The notes: a model not told the origin generated them from the letters alone. 64,000 nt of DNA from Blattabacterium cuenoti (GCF_014252255.1 NZ_CP059213.1:62001-126000); one strand, 5' to 3'; shown: positions 38,255 through 48,652, numbered from the stretch's first letter. Numbers and translations are program-made.

Positions 38255-38959
38255 ATGAATATAGCAATAATAGGGTATGGAAAAATGGGGAAATCCATAG
38301 AAAAAATAGCAAAAATTAGAAATCATAAAATTTCATTAATTTATGATGGAACTCCGACTCCATCTTTATTAAAAAATTCTGATGTTGCAATAGAGTTTAG
38401 TCAACCTAACTCAGCTTTTAATAATATAAAAATTTGTATAGAAAATAACATTCCTACAGTATGTGGAACTACAGGTTGGCTAGATAAATTTGAAATTATT
38501 AAAAAAATATGTCAAGAAAATAATGGATCTTTTTTATATTCTTCCAATTTTAGTATTGGAATGAATATTTTTTTTAAAATTAATGAAAAATTATCAAAAT
38601 TTTTATTTCCATATTCTAAAAATTATGAAGTAAAAATTGAGGAAATTCATCATAAAGAAAAAGTAGATAAACCTAGTGGTACTGCAATTTCATTAGCAAA
38701 TGATATTATTAAAAATAATATGAAAAAAACATGGATTTTAGATAAAAAAAAAACAAAAGATCAAATATTAATTATTTCAAAAAGATTTGAAAATGTATCA
38801 GGAACACATATTGTTATATATGAATCTAAAATAGAAAATATAAAAATACAACATAAAGCTAATAATAGAGAAGGATTTTCTATTGGTGCTGTGATAGCAG
38901 CAGAATGGATAAAAAATAAAAAAGGAATTTTTTCTATGAAAGATGTTTTAGGAATATAA
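38255..38959 (+). CDS. dapB: 4-hydroxy-tetrahydrodipicolinate reductase
   Basis: Lysine and diaminopimelate pathway reductase. The nucleotide site is [12 protein letters not shown], the active-site segment [18 protein letters not shown]. At 234 residues it is a little short, as in other Bacteroidota. It lies 10 bases before lepB. Its presence fits supply of lysine to the host or of diaminopimelate to the cell wall. Confidence 0.95.
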   Translation: MNIAIIGYGKMGKSIEKIAKIRNHKISLIYDGTPTPSLLKNSDVAIEFSQPNSAFNNIKICIENNIPTVCGTTGWLDKFEIIKKICQENNGSFLYSSNFSIGMNIFFKINEKLSKFLFPYSKNYEVKIEEIHHKEKVDKPSGTAISLANDIIKNNMKKTWILDKKKTKDQILIISKRFENVSGTHIVIYESKIENIKIQHKANNREGFSIGAVIAAEWIKNKKGIFSMKDVLGI

Positions 38960-38969
38960 AAATCATTTT

Positions 38970-40361
38970 ATGTACCAATATTTTATTTTAAGTGGTATTT
39001 TTTTATTTTTTGAATATATTATTCATGTTTTAGGAACATGGAAACTTTGTAGAAAAGCAGGAATAAATTTTTGGAAAATTTTTATTCCTATATATAATAT
39101 TTTTATTCTTTTAAAAAATTATGGTAGATCTATATGGTATATGATACTATTATTAAATCCATTAACAAGTATTATCTTACTTTTTATTTTGTGGATAGAT
39201 TTAATTCGTTCTTTTGGAAAAGGAACAAAAAAAGATATAATATTATTACTTTTTTCTGCAGGTATATATATTTATTATATAAATTTTTTTGAAAAAATTC
39301 AATTTTTAAAAATTGAAAAAATAAAAAAAGAAGATAATACAGGAATATTATTATCTATAATATTTTCTTTTATAACACATACTTATATAATTCAACCTTT
39401 TGTTATTCCTACTTCTTCTATGGAAGGAACTTTATTAGTAGGAGATTTTATATTAGTCAGTAAAATTCATTATGGATTACGAATGCCAATGTCCCCTATT
39501 TCTATTCCTTTTACACATAATAAAATTTATAAAAATATAAAATCTTACATATCTATTTTACAATGGCCTTATTTTCGTTTTTCTCCTATTCAATCTATAC
39601 AAAGAAATGATATAGTTGTTTTTAATTTTCCAAAAGATTTTAATCATAAAATTATAGATAAAAAAGATCATTATATTAAACGTTGTATAGGATTACCAGG
39701 TGATTTAATTTCTATAAAAGAAGGAGTTTTATTTATAAATCAAAAAAAAGAAAAATTTTTTGAAAAAAAACAACAAGCTTATTTTGTTAAAACGGAAAAT
39801 ATTCCTTTAAACATAGAATATCTTAAAAATAAAATGGATATTGAAGATATTGAATTAATTGAAGAAAAAAATGATGAATATTTTTATAAAATTATGTTAA
39901 CCGAAAAAAAAGTAATTCAAATAAAAAATTTTTTTGATAATATAGTTTTTATAAAAAAAAATATTTTTCCAATTAATTATCAAGAATATTCTATATTTCC
40001 AAATAATTATGGTTGGAATAGAGATTTTTTTGGTCCATTACATATTCCAAAAAAAGGAGAATTAATTAAATTAAATTTAAAAAATATTCATATTTATAAC
40101 GAAATTATTACTTATGAAAAAGGAGAAAAAATTAATGTACCCTCAGAAAGGTATTATAAAATAAAAAATAATTATTATTTTATGATGGGAGATAATAGAC
40201 ATAATTCATATGATTCTCGTTATTGGGGTTTTGTTCCAGAAAATCATATAGTAGGGAAACCTATATTTATATGGATGAGTATAGATTGGGATAGAAAAAA
40301 TCCTTTAAATTTATTTAATTGGAAATTACGTTTAAATCGTATTATGAAAATAATAAAATAA
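38970..40361 (+). CDS. lepB: Signal peptidase I, long Bacteroidota form
   Basis: Membrane protease that removes signal peptides from Sec substrates. The catalytic serine is in [15 protein letters not shown] near residue 150 and the lysine in [15 protein letters not shown] near residue 235; the C-terminal box is [20 protein letters not shown]. Several hydrophobic segments precede the catalytic domain, and an insertion separates the boxes, giving 463 residues. Typical neighbour of dapB. Confidence 0.94.
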   Translation: MYQYFILSGIFLFFEYIIHVLGTWKLCRKAGINFWKIFIPIYNIFILLKNYGRSIWYMILLLNPLTSIILLFILWIDLIRSFGKGTKKDIILLLFSAGIYIYYINFFEKIQFLKIEKIKKEDNTGILLSIIFSFITHTYIIQPFVIPTSSMEGTLLVGDFILVSKIHYGLRMPMSPISIPFTHNKIYKNIKSYISILQWPYFRFSPIQSIQRNDIVVFNFPKDFNHKIIDKKDHYIKRCIGLPGDLISIKEGVLFINQKKEKFFEKKQQAYFVKTENIPLNIEYLKNKMDIEDIELIEEKNDEYFYKIMLTEKKVIQIKNFFDNIVFIKKNIFPINYQEYSIFPNNYGWNRDFFGPLHIPKKGELIKLNLKNIHIYNEIITYEKGEKINVPSERYYKIKNNYYFMMGDNRHNSYDSRYWGFVPENHIVGKPIFIWMSIDWDRKNPLNLFNWKLRLNRIMKIIK

Positions 40362-40369
40362 AATATACT

Positions 40370-41065
40370 TTAAAAATTTCTTTTTATAAAAAAAAAACTT
40401 CCTATAAAATAACCAGAAACAATTCCTCCAATATGTGCAAAATGAGCAACTCCAGGAGCTAAATTAAAAATAGATGAAATTAAACTTCCAAAAATAAAAA
40501 TAATAAGAGCTTTTCTAACTGCAATTGGAAAAGGAAAAGGAAGAATAAAAATTTTATGTTCTGGAAAAAATTTAGCAAAAGCTCCTACTATTCCACTTAC
40601 TGCACCAGAAGATCCCATCATAGGAGAATACATAGAATTATAAAGATTCATTCTTTGTTCTTCATTTAAATAATATAATATTATTTTAGATTGTGAAAAA
40701 TCTAAATTTTGAATAAAATAATACATTACACTAGTATTAAAAATTATTTGAAATAACGCAGCAAAAATTCCTGAAAAAAAATATATTATTAGAAATTTTT
40801 TTATTCCTAATAAAGTTTCTATTTGACCTCCAAACATAAATAAAGCTAACATATTAAAAATGATATGTAAAAAAAGACGTTTAGAATGAATAAACATATG
40901 AGTTACAATTTGATATAGTTTAAAATGTTCATCAAAAGGATGATATAAAGAAAGTATACTTTCTATCTTATATTGTGAAAAAACAAAAGTAGCTGTATAT
41001 ATAAGTATATTAATACTAATTAAATGTTTTACAGCATCTGAGTTAAGATTTATATAAAAATTCAC
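40370..41065 (-). CDS. Rhomboid family intramembrane serine protease
   Basis: Six-helix membrane protein with the rhomboid catalytic dyad: serine in MGSSGAVSGIVGAF and histidine in GVAHFAHIGGIVSGYF. The HIIFNMLALFMFGGQIE segment (HN motif) is also present. 231 residues. Start overlaps the mutL stop by 4 bases. The substrate is unknown. Confidence 0.9.
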   Translation of the reverse strand: MNFYINLNSDAVKHLISINILIYTATFVFSQYKIESILSLYHPFDEHFKLYQIVTHMFIHSKRLFLHIIFNMLALFMFGGQIETLLGIKKFLIIYFFSGIFAALFQIIFNTSVMYYFIQNLDFSQSKIILYYLNEEQRMNLYNSMYSPMMGSSGAVSGIVGAFAKFFPEHKIFILPFPFPIAVRKALIIFIFGSLISSIFNLAPGVAHFAHIGGIVSGYFIGSFFFIKRNF

Positions 41066-42819
41066 TTTTTCAAAAAAATTTTTTTAAAAACAAAAAATAT
41101 AGGATTTTTAGAAAATGTTGTATAATTTAGATTATGACAAGAAAATAAATCCCTAATTAAACATTCCATTTTATCAGGATATAACTCTGTTCCGTATTTT
41201 ATAGATGCAGATTTTGATATTGATTGAATAAGTATTTTTTTATTATTTTTTTCTCCTTTAATAAAATTATATTTTAAAATATTTTGAAAAATTTTTACCA
41301 ATATATTTTTATGTATATTTTCAGGTATAGAATGTAAATAAACTGATTCATTACAAAAATATAAATGAAATCCGAAATAAATTAAATCATTTTCTATATT
41401 TTTTAAAGAAATCAATTCTTTTTTCATCAATTTTATTTTTATAGGAAAAAAAAATTGTTGACTTATTAAGTTTTTTTTTCTTAAAAAAAATTCAAATAAT
41501 ATATTTCTATGTGCTCTATGTTGATCTACTAATATAGTATATTCATTATTCAATGTAAAAATTATATATTTTTTATGAATTTGAAAAGTTTTTATTTTTT
41601 TTTCATTATAAATATAATTGGATAATTTTTTTATTAAAAAAATATTCTTTTTTAAAGAAAAATCATTAAATAAAAATGAATTTTTTAATTGAATAATTTT
41701 TTTTTCATTATAAATATAATTGGATAATTTTTTTGTTAAAAAAATATTCTTTTTTAAAGAAAAATCATTTAAAAAAGATTTTTTTGAATTAGATAAAAAT
41801 GAAATATTTGAATTTTTCAATTCTTTATTTTTTACTTCATATTGATAAAATAAAATTTTTTTTATTTCTTTTTGAATCATATAACCAATAATATCTTCTT
41901 TTTCTAATTTAACTTCTTTTTTTGTGGGATGAATATTCCAATTTACTAAACTTGAATCGATTTTAATGAAAATAAAATAAGAAATTGTTTTAAAATCTTT
42001 CACAAAACCATTATAAGAATGAATAATTTTTTTATGCAAAAATAAATGTGTAACACAACGATTATTTACTAATATGAATTGATCTCCTTTTTTTATAGAA
42101 GTATTTGGAACACTAACAAATCCTTCTACAAAAATTTTATTTGTATTTATTATAATTGGCGTTAATTTATTTTCTTTTTTAAAAATTTCTTTTATTCTTT
42201 CTTTTAAAGAAGTTTCTTGAAAATAAAAAAGAATTTTATCGTTATGATAAAAACGATATAGAATATTTCTATGTGCTATAACTATTTTATAAAATTCATG
42301 AACAATATGCTGAAATTCTATTCTTGAAGATTTTAAAAATTGCCTTCTAGCAGGAAATTTATAAAAAATATTCTTTACAGAAATTCTTGTTCCTTTAAGC
42401 ATATTTAAAGAAATTTCCTCTTTTATTTTTCCATCTTCTACAATAAGATGTGTTCCTACTATATCTTCATTATTTTTAGTTTGTATTTCTAATTGAGAAA
42501 TGATAGCAATAGAAGCTAAAGCTTCTCCTCTAAATCCTTTTGTATTAATTTTAAAAATGTCATTTTCTTTTTTTATTTTTGAAGTAGCATATTTTTGAAT
42601 ACTCATTTTTGCATCATTTTTACTCATTCCATCTCCATTATCTACTATTTGAATTAATGTTTTTCCTGAATCTTTTATAAAGACATCGATAATTTTTGCA
42701 TTTGCATCTATTGCATTTTCTATAAGTTCTCTTAGTACAGAAGAAGGTCGTTGAATAACTTCCCCTGCCGCTATTTGACTAATAACGTTAAAAGGCAAAA
42801 ATTGAATAATATCTTTCAT
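41062..42819 (-). CDS. mutL: DNA mismatch repair protein MutL
   Basis: GHKL ATPase that links MutS to downstream repair. ATP-binding motifs are ELIENAIDANA, DNGDGMSKNDA and KGFRGEALASI in the first 110 residues; GTRISVKNIFYKFPARRQFL follows. The C-terminal dimerisation domain starts near residue 415 (LVDQHRAHRNI). The linker contains a 34-residue tandem duplication (about residues 351-409). 585 residues. Just downstream of ribH, with 1 base between. Confidence 0.94.
   Translation of the reverse strand: MKDIIQFLPFNVISQIAAGEVIQRPSSVLRELIENAIDANAKIIDVFIKDSGKTLIQIVDNGDGMSKNDAKMSIQKYATSKIKKENDIFKINTKGFRGEALASIAIISQLEIQTKNNEDIVGTHLIVEDGKIKEEISLNMLKGTRISVKNIFYKFPARRQFLKSSRIEFQHIVHEFYKIVIAHRNILYRFYHNDKILFYFQETSLKERIKEIFKKENKLTPIIINTNKIFVEGFVSVPNTSIKKGDQFILVNNRCVTHLFLHKKIIHSYNGFVKDFKTISYFIFIKIDSSLVNWNIHPTKKEVKLEKEDIIGYMIQKEIKKILFYQYEVKNKELKNSNISFLSNSKKSFLNDFSLKKNIFLTKKLSNYIYNEKKIIQLKNSFLFNDFSLKKNIFLIKKLSNYIYNEKKIKTFQIHKKYIIFTLNNEYTILVDQHRAHRNILFEFFLRKKNLISQQFFFPIKIKLMKKELISLKNIENDLIYFGFHLYFCNESVYLHSIPENIHKNILVKIFQNILKYNFIKGEKNNKKILIQSISKSASIKYGTELYPDKMECLIRDLFSCHNLNYTTFSKNPIFFVFKKIFLKK
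41594..41769 (-). repeat. In-frame tandem duplication in the mutL linker
   Basis: Bases 41594-41667 recur at 41696-41769 with one substitution; the period is 102 bases, or 34 codons. At protein level NDFSLKKNIFL...KKLSNYIYNEKKI is present twice. It lies between the ATPase and dimerisation domains, where length varies naturally. Confidence 0.92.
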
Positions 42820-42820
42820 T

Positions 42821-43303
42821 TTATTTTATAGATTTTTTAAATAAAGACATATATATAGCTGTTTTAGCACATTCTATTCCTTTATTTCCATTTTTTCCAC
42901 CTGATCTATCAAAAGATTGTTGTTTATTTTTATCAGTAAGAATACAAAATATAACAGGAACATCATATTTTATATTAATATCTTTTATTCCTTGCGAAAT
43001 AGATTGACATAAATATTTAAAATGATAAGTTTCTCCTTCTATTAAAGATCCAATTGTAATAATTGAATCAAAATTATAACAATGTGCTATTTTTTTAGCA
43101 GAATAAATTAATTCATAACTTCCAGGTACTCTCCAAGTACGTATATTTTCTTTAAGAATTTCTAATTGAATTAAAGTTTCATAAGCTCCTTTATATAATC
43201 TATTAGTTATTTCTTTATTCCATAAAGAAATAATAATTGCAAATTTTAAATTTGCATCTTTTATTTTTTTTTTATCTAATGAATAAATAGGACATTTTTT
43301 CAT
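42821..43303 (-). CDS. ribH: 6,7-dimethyl-8-ribityllumazine synthase
   Basis: Penultimate step of riboflavin synthesis. The substrate-binding VPGSYELIYSAKKI and the catalytic histidine in IEGETYHFKYLCQS are present; the family end with GNKGIECAKTAIYM fits. 160 residues. It lies between the TPR gene upstream and mutL downstream on the same strand. Confidence 0.93.
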   Translation of the reverse strand: MKKCPIYSLDKKKIKDANLKFAIIISLWNKEITNRLYKGAYETLIQLEILKENIRTWRVPGSYELIYSAKKIAHCYNFDSIITIGSLIEGETYHFKYLCQSISQGIKDINIKYDVPVIFCILTDKNKQQSFDRSGGKNGNKGIECAKTAIYMSLFKKSIK

Positions 43304-43314
43304 AAAAGTATAAT

Positions 43315-43962
43315 TTATAACTTATTTTCAATAAACATAAGATATTTTTCTACATTTTTTTTATACAAAAAAAAAGGATATTTATTTTCTATTTTTTGAA
43401 AAAAAAATTTAGAATTTTTATATTCTTTCATATAAAAACTTAATAATGCAGCTTTGTAATAATAAAGAGGAGTTGTTATTTCATTTTCTCTAATATTTGC
43501 CGCAATAATATAATTTTTTAATGCTTCTTTTTGATTTCTCATTTGTGTGAAAGAATCTCCTATTATTCCATATTTTATAGAAGATAAAATTTCATCTTTT
43601 GCAGAAAAATTTTTCATCATATCAATAGCTTTTTTGTAATTAGATAATTTATAATAACAAATACCAGCATAAAATTTGGAAATATTTCCTGCTTTTGTAA
43701 AAGAATATTTAGAAGAAATTCCTGAAAATCCTAAATAATTAATTTTATTTTTTTTTCTATTTAAAGCTTTATCTATAAATCCTTGATAAAGATATTGTTG
43801 AGCATAATTTAATTCTTGAAGAGCTTTTTTTTCTGAAGGATATAAAAAAAATTTTTTGAAAAAAAAATATATACTAATTATTAGTAGTAATAGAAATATA
43901 ATATAAAAAAAAATACGATTTTTTTTTTGAAAATGTTTCTTTATTTTATTCATAATAATCAT
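43315..43962 (-). CDS. Membrane-anchored TPR protein
   Basis: One hydrophobic N-terminal helix (IFFYIIFLLLLIISIYFFF) and then TPR-like helical repeats, for example FYAGICYYKLSNYKKAIDM and YYKAALLSFYMKEYKNSK. Similar proteins lie near ribH/mutL in Bacteroidota, and the topology recalls YfgM, but the function is not established. The start may be the ATG 9 bases downstream (MNKIKKHF). 215 residues. Confidence 0.75.
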   Translation of the reverse strand: MIIMNKIKKHFQKKNRIFFYIIFLLLLIISIYFFFKKFFLYPSEKKALQELNYAQQYLYQGFIDKALNRKKNKINYLGFSGISSKYSFTKAGNISKFYAGICYYKLSNYKKAIDMMKNFSAKDEILSSIKYGIIGDSFTQMRNQKEALKNYIIAANIRENEITTPLYYYKAALLSFYMKEYKNSKFFFQKIENKYPFFLYKKNVEKYLMFIENKL

Positions 43963-43994
43963 AACAATAATAAATTAATTAATAAATATATTTA

Positions 43995-45329
43995 TTAATT
44001 ATAATTATTTTTTTTTCTTATTACTTCTATAGTTTTTATTCTTTTATTATCAATACTTTTTATAAGAAAAGAATAATTTAAAAAATTTATTCTTTGTTTT
44101 TTTTTTGGAAATTCTTTATTTATTTCCATGATAAAACCGCCTAAAGTATCTGCATCTCCTTTTTTTTTCTCGAAAAAAACTTCTTCTTTTATTTCCATAA
44201 TACGATAAAAATTAATTAAAGAAGTTTTTCCATCAAATAAATAATTATTTTGATTTAATTTGGAATAAGACATATCTTCTTCATCAAATTCATCAATAAT
44301 ATCTCCTACTATTTCTTCAATTACATCTTCAAGAGTAATTAATCCACAAGTTCCTCCATATTCATCTACTACAATAGCTAAATGAATTTTTCTTTTTTTA
44401 AAATCACTTAAAAGATCATCTATTTTTTTTTTTTCTGGTACAAAAAATGGAGGATGAATTAATCTAGTCCATTTAAAATTTTTATCATAAATAAATGGAA
44501 GAAGATCTTTAGCAAAAAGAACTCCTTCTATATCATCAATACTATCTTTATATATAGGTATTCTAGAATAACCTTGATGACTAACTAATTCTAAAACATT
44601 AGAAAAAATAGTTTTACTATTTAAAGCAAACATATCTATTCTAGGAGTCATAATTTGATGTGTTTCTGTATTTCCAAAATCAACAATTCTTTGTAAAAAT
44701 TGACATTCTTTAATATTTTTTTGATTTGAAGATGTAATTTTTAATGCTTCTGAAAGTTGATCTACAGAAATAATATTCTTTTTTTTAATTATTTTTCTTT
44801 CTATAATTTTTGAAATAAAAATTACTATTCTGCTCATAGGATCTAATATTTTACTAAGAAATAGTAATGGTTTTGACATAAAAATAGCAAAATAAAAATT
44901 ATTTTTACTAGCATATATTTTAGGAATTATTTCTCCAAATAAAAGTAAAATGAAAGTTAAAAGACCTACTTCTAAAAAAAAATTAATAGGTATATAAAAT
45001 TGATTATAAAAAATGAAATATTCATTTTCTAAAAATTCTGTTATTAAATAAGAACTTAATATCACAATTCCAATATTAGAAAAATTATTAGATATTAATA
45101 TTGTTGCTAAAAGTTTTTTTTTATTTTTAAGAATTTTTAATACAAGATTTCCCTTATAAGAGTTTTTTTTTCTTTCTTTATCAATAGTTTTTTTTTCAAG
45201 ACAAAAAAAAGCAGTTTCTGATCCAGATATTAATGCAGAAAATAATAATAGTATTATTATTAATACAAAATAAAAAACTAAATATAAAGTACTTTCTAAA
45301 AAAATATTCGTCGAAGATTCTTTTTTCAA
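43995..45329 (-). CDS. gldE: GldE-like CBS/CNNM membrane protein
   Basis: DUF21 membrane region (about residues 10-190) followed by a CBS pair (QIMTPRIDMFAL to EDVIEEIVGDIIDEFD) and a CorC/HlyC C-terminal domain. The family includes metal exporters and the gliding-associated GldE. The GldE call rests on its position next to mutY, a conserved Bacteroidota pairing as I recall it; ssb usually lies between and is absent from the 65-base gap. A symbiont is not expected to glide, so ion transport or membrane-protein function is likelier. Confidence 0.8.
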   Translation of the reverse strand: MKKESSTNIFLESTLYLVFYFVLIIILLLFSALISGSETAFFCLEKKTIDKERKKNSYKGNLVLKILKNKKKLLATILISNNFSNIGIVILSSYLITEFLENEYFIFYNQFYIPINFFLEVGLLTFILLLFGEIIPKIYASKNNFYFAIFMSKPLLFLSKILDPMSRIVIFISKIIERKIIKKKNIISVDQLSEALKITSSNQKNIKECQFLQRIVDFGNTETHQIMTPRIDMFALNSKTIFSNVLELVSHQGYSRIPIYKDSIDDIEGVLFAKDLLPFIYDKNFKWTRLIHPPFFVPEKKKIDDLLSDFKKRKIHLAIVVDEYGGTCGLITLEDVIEEIVGDIIDEFDEEDMSYSKLNQNNYLFDGKTSLINFYRIMEIKEEVFFEKKKGDADTLGGFIMEINKEFPKKKQRINFLNYSFLIKSIDNKRIKTIEVIRKKNNYN

Positions 45330-45394
45330 TAGATTAAATTTTGATTATAATTTTTAGAAAAAAAATTGCAAAATTTACATAATCCATTATAATA

Positions 45395-46474
45395 TCAAAA
45401 ATTAAAATTAATAAATAAATTATTTTTTACATTTTGTAAAAATAATATAATAGGACTAGGAAAAGGAAATTTTTCTATTTCATTATAGTGAATAAAAAAA
45501 AAATTTTTTAAAAATATATTTTTTTTAAAATCTAATAATATTCTAAAATTCAAAAATTGAATAAATAAAATTTGATGAGTAATTTTATGTTTTATTTTAT
45601 AAATAATCATTATTGGATTAGAAGAAACTATTTTAAATGTTTTCCAAATTTTATTTTTAATTTCATGAATAGTAAGATTTTTTTTTGATTCTATTAAAGG
45701 AAAATCATAAAGTCCCTTCCATATATCTTTATGAGATCTTTTATTTAGACAAATATTTTTATTATGATCATACATAAAAATATAATAAAAAAATCGTTTT
45801 TTTAAAATGTATTTTTTTATTTTTTTTACAGGTAATTTATATACAGTATTATTTTTAATGGAAAAACAAGAATTTTTAACTGGACATAATAAACATTTTG
45901 TATTTTTTATAGTACATAAAATAGAACCTAAATCCATAATTGCTTGATTAAAAAAACCTGGATATTTACATTTCATCATTTTTAAAATGATAATTTTAAA
46001 CATCTTTTTTGTTTTCGTAGATGTTATATCATCATAAATACCCAAATATCTAGAAAATACTCTATAAGCATTTACATCAATAGCAGGAACTACTTCATTA
46101 AAACATATAGATGCAATAGCAGCTGCTGTATATGGACCTATTCCTTTATATTTTATTAATTCTTTATATTTTTTTGGAAAAATATTATTTTGTTTTTTCA
46201 ATTTTTTAGCAAAAGAATGTAAATTTTTTGCTCTAAAATAATAACCTAGACCTTCCCATTCTTTTAATACATTTTTTTCCTTTTCTTGAGCTAATTTTTC
46301 CAAGTTTGGAAATTTTTTTATAAAATTTAAATAATATTTTATAGTTTTCGAAACTTTTGTTTGTTGTAACATAAATTCTGAAACCAATATATAATATGGA
46401 TTTTTAGTTTTCCTCCAAGGAAGTTTTCTATGATTTTTTTTATACCAATTTATTATTTTTTGAGAAAAATCCAT
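45395..46474 (-). CDS. mutY: A/G-specific adenine glycosylase MutY
   Basis: Removes A opposite 8-oxoguanine. The N-terminal PWRKTKNPYYILVSEFMLQQT, the HhH YKGIGPYTAAAIASI and the catalytic region PAIDVNAYRVFSR are present. The four cysteines of the 4Fe-4S loop are intact in CTIKNTKCLLCPVKNSC, unlike Nth in this window. A degenerate NUDIX-like C-terminal domain follows. 359 residues; divergent from HU with 83 bases between. Confidence 0.95.
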   Translation of the reverse strand: MDFSQKIINWYKKNHRKLPWRKTKNPYYILVSEFMLQQTKVSKTIKYYLNFIKKFPNLEKLAQEKEKNVLKEWEGLGYYFRAKNLHSFAKKLKKQNNIFPKKYKELIKYKGIGPYTAAAIASICFNEVVPAIDVNAYRVFSRYLGIYDDITSTKTKKMFKIIILKMMKCKYPGFFNQAIMDLGSILCTIKNTKCLLCPVKNSCFSIKNNTVYKLPVKKIKKYILKKRFFYYIFMYDHNKNICLNKRSHKDIWKGLYDFPLIESKKNLTIHEIKNKIWKTFKIVSSNPIMIIYKIKHKITHQILFIQFLNFRILLDFKKNIFLKNFFFIHYNEIEKFPFPSPIILFLQNVKNNLFINFNF

Positions 46475-46557
46475 ACTCTATTTAATTTTAGAGCAATTTT
46501 ATAAAAAATTGGTATATTTAGGAAACCGAATTTTGTTATTCGATATAATGATTTAAC

Positions 46558-46851
46558 ATGACAAAAGCAGATATAATAACAGAAATCATATCAGAAACTG
46601 GATCTGAAAGAATTGATACGCAAAAGGTTATAGAAATATTTATGAAAAAAATAAAACAAAGCCTTATTTCAGGAGAAAATGTTTATTTAAGAGGATTTGG
46701 ATCATTTATTATTAAATATAGAGCAAAAAAATTAGGTCGTCATATATCTAAGGATGAATCGATTGTTATTCCAGCTCATAATATTCCAGCATTTAAACCC
46801 GCAAAATCTTTTACTGAATTAGTAAAAAAAAATGTTCCTATAAAAAAATAG
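46558..46851 (+). CDS. hup: HU/IHF family DNA-binding protein
   Basis: Histone-like nucleoid protein. The beta-arm core is LRGFGSFIIKYRAKKLGRH with IPAHNIPAFKPAKSF. 97 residues, normal. The short basic protein gene follows 44 bases later. A 16-base inverted repeat (CGAATTTTGTTATTCG, 46527-46542) lies 15 bases before the start and could be part of its promoter region. Confidence 0.94.
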   Translation: MTKADIITEIISETGSERIDTQKVIEIFMKKIKQSLISGENVYLRGFGSFIIKYRAKKLGRHISKDESIVIPAHNIPAFKPAKSFTELVKKNVPIKK

Positions 46852-46895
46852 TATATATTTATTTTAGGAATTTGAATCAATAACGATTGAAAATT

Positions 46896-46985
46896 ATGCC
46901 AAACGGAAAAAAAAGAAAAAGACGTAAAATTGCTACTCATAAAAGAAAAAAAAGAAATAGAAAAAATAGGCATAAAAAAAAATAA
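46896..46985 (+). CDS. 29-residue highly basic protein, possible ribosomal component
   Basis: MPNGKKRKRRKIATHKRKKR then NRKNRHKKK: 19 of 29 residues are Lys, Arg or His. I recall near-identical small proteins upstream of rng in Bacteroidota, so this is a real gene despite its length. The composition suggests rRNA binding, and a lineage-specific ribosomal protein is a reasonable idea, but I cannot identify it more precisely. It sits between HU and rng. Confidence 0.8.
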   Translation: MPNGKKRKRRKIATHKRKKRNRKNRHKKK

Positions 46986-47047
46986 AATTTAATTAAAATA
47001 TTATAAAATTCTGAAATTTTTTTCCTTGTTTTTATGTATTATGTATT

Positions 47048-48589
47048 ATGAATAAAGAGTTAATTATAAATGCAGAAAAACAAGAAATAAAAATAGCTCT
47101 TTTAGAAGAAGGAAAATTATTAGAGCTTCATAAAGATATTTTCAATAAAAAATTTTCTGTAGGAGATATTTATTTAGGAATAGTAAAAAAAATTTTATAT
47201 GGATTAAATGCTGCTATTATTGATATAGGACATTCTAAAGGTGCTTTTTTACATTATAATGATCTTGGATTTCAAATAACTAAAATGTTAGAATTAATTT
47301 CTATAAATAAAAAATTTTTAGATAAAAATTTTGAAAAAATTGAAAAAAAGGAAAATTCTATAAATAATATATTATATCCTGGACAAAAAATTTTAGTTCA
47401 AATTTCAAAAGAACCTATTTCTAATAAAGGACCAAAACTAACTGCAAAAATTTGTATACCAGGAAGATATTTGGTTCTTATACCTTTTTCAGAGGGTATT
47501 TCCATTTCTAAAAAAATAAAAAAAGAAAATTTATTAGAAACAAATAGATTGCTTACTTACATACAGAAAATAAAACCTAATGAATTTGGTATAATAATTC
47601 GTACAGCTTCCTATAATAAAATAGAAAAAATTTTATATGAAGAATTAATTTTTTTAATAAAAAAATGGAAAAAAATATTAAAAAATCTGATAAAATTACC
47701 TCCAATTAGAGTATTAAGTGAAATAAGTAAAATTTATTCTTTATTAAGAGATACATTTAACGATGATTTTAAATCTATTTATTGTAATAATAATTTTTTA
47801 TGTAAAGAAATTTATTCCTATTTATCTTTAATAGCTCCAGAAAAAACTAATATAATTAAATATTATAAAGAAAATATTCCCATATTTAAAAAATATGGAA
47901 TAGAAAAACAAATAAAAATTTTTTTAGGTAAAAATGTTCCTCTTGAAAATGGAGCATATCTTATTATAGAACATACTGAAGCTTTACATGTTATTGATGT
48001 TAATAGTGGAATAAATAATTATATAAAAAAAAATTGTACAGAATCGGATCGAATTAATAATATATTAACAATTAATCTTTTAGCAGCAACAGAAATATCT
48101 AGACAACTTAGATTAAGAGATATGGGAGGTATAATTGTAGTTGATTTTATAGATATGGCTGACCCTATTCAAAAAAAACAATTATATGAACATTTAAAGG
48201 AAAAAATGAAAAATGACAGAGCTAAACACAAAATTTTGCCTCCTAATAAATTTGGTTTAGTTCAATTTACTCGTCATAGAGTAAGACCTGAATTAAATAT
48301 AATAAATATAAATAATAATGAAAAATATAAAAATTCTCCTATTGATTATATTTATCGTTTAGAATTTATTATAGAATCGATTATAAAAAATAAAAATCAT
48401 AAAAGAATAAAATTACATATACATTCTTTTGTTTCAGCTTATTTAAAAAAAGGATTTCCTTCTATTCAACAAAAATGGTTTTTTAAATATAAAAAATGGA
48501 TTAAAATAATTCCAAGAAATTCATTTGGATATACAGATTACCAAGTATTTAATAAAAATAATGAAATTATATATTCTTCTTTTCATTGA
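47048..48589 (+). CDS. rng: Ribonuclease G/E family endoribonuclease
   Basis: Single-strand endoribonuclease for rRNA and mRNA processing. The S1 domain (VGDIYLGIVKKILYGLNAAI...GAFLHYND) is at the N-terminus; the catalytic metal site is in LHVIDVNSG and GGIIVVDFIDM. GLVQFTRHRVRPEL is the usual follow-on. There is no C-terminal degradosome scaffold, so RNase G is the better name. 513 residues. Confidence 0.95.
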   Translation: MNKELIINAEKQEIKIALLEEGKLLELHKDIFNKKFSVGDIYLGIVKKILYGLNAAIIDIGHSKGAFLHYNDLGFQITKMLELISINKKFLDKNFEKIEKKENSINNILYPGQKILVQISKEPISNKGPKLTAKICIPGRYLVLIPFSEGISISKKIKKENLLETNRLLTYIQKIKPNEFGIIIRTASYNKIEKILYEELIFLIKKWKKILKNLIKLPPIRVLSEISKIYSLLRDTFNDDFKSIYCNNNFLCKEIYSYLSLIAPEKTNIIKYYKENIPIFKKYGIEKQIKIFLGKNVPLENGAYLIIEHTEALHVIDVNSGINNYIKKNCTESDRINNILTINLLAATEISRQLRLRDMGGIIVVDFIDMADPIQKKQLYEHLKEKMKNDRAKHKILPPNKFGLVQFTRHRVRPELNIININNNEKYKNSPIDYIYRLEFIIESIIKNKNHKRIKLHIHSFVSAYLKKGFPSIQQKWFFKYKKWIKIIPRNSFGYTDYQVFNKNNEIIYSSFH

Positions 48590-48652
48590 TTATTTATCTC
48601 ATTATTTCACTAAATCAATATAATATCATATCAATAAATAATGCAATGTGTA

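Noticed and set aside
41594..41769. Direct repeats in mutL and atpG as CRISPR-like or mobile-element footprints.
   Set aside because: Each is a two-copy in-frame tandem duplication without spacers, target-site duplication or transposase.
46527..46542. Hairpin CGAATTTTGTTATTCG before the HU gene as a terminator.
   Set aside because: The stem is only five pairs with no T tract after it, and both flanking genes diverge from this gap.
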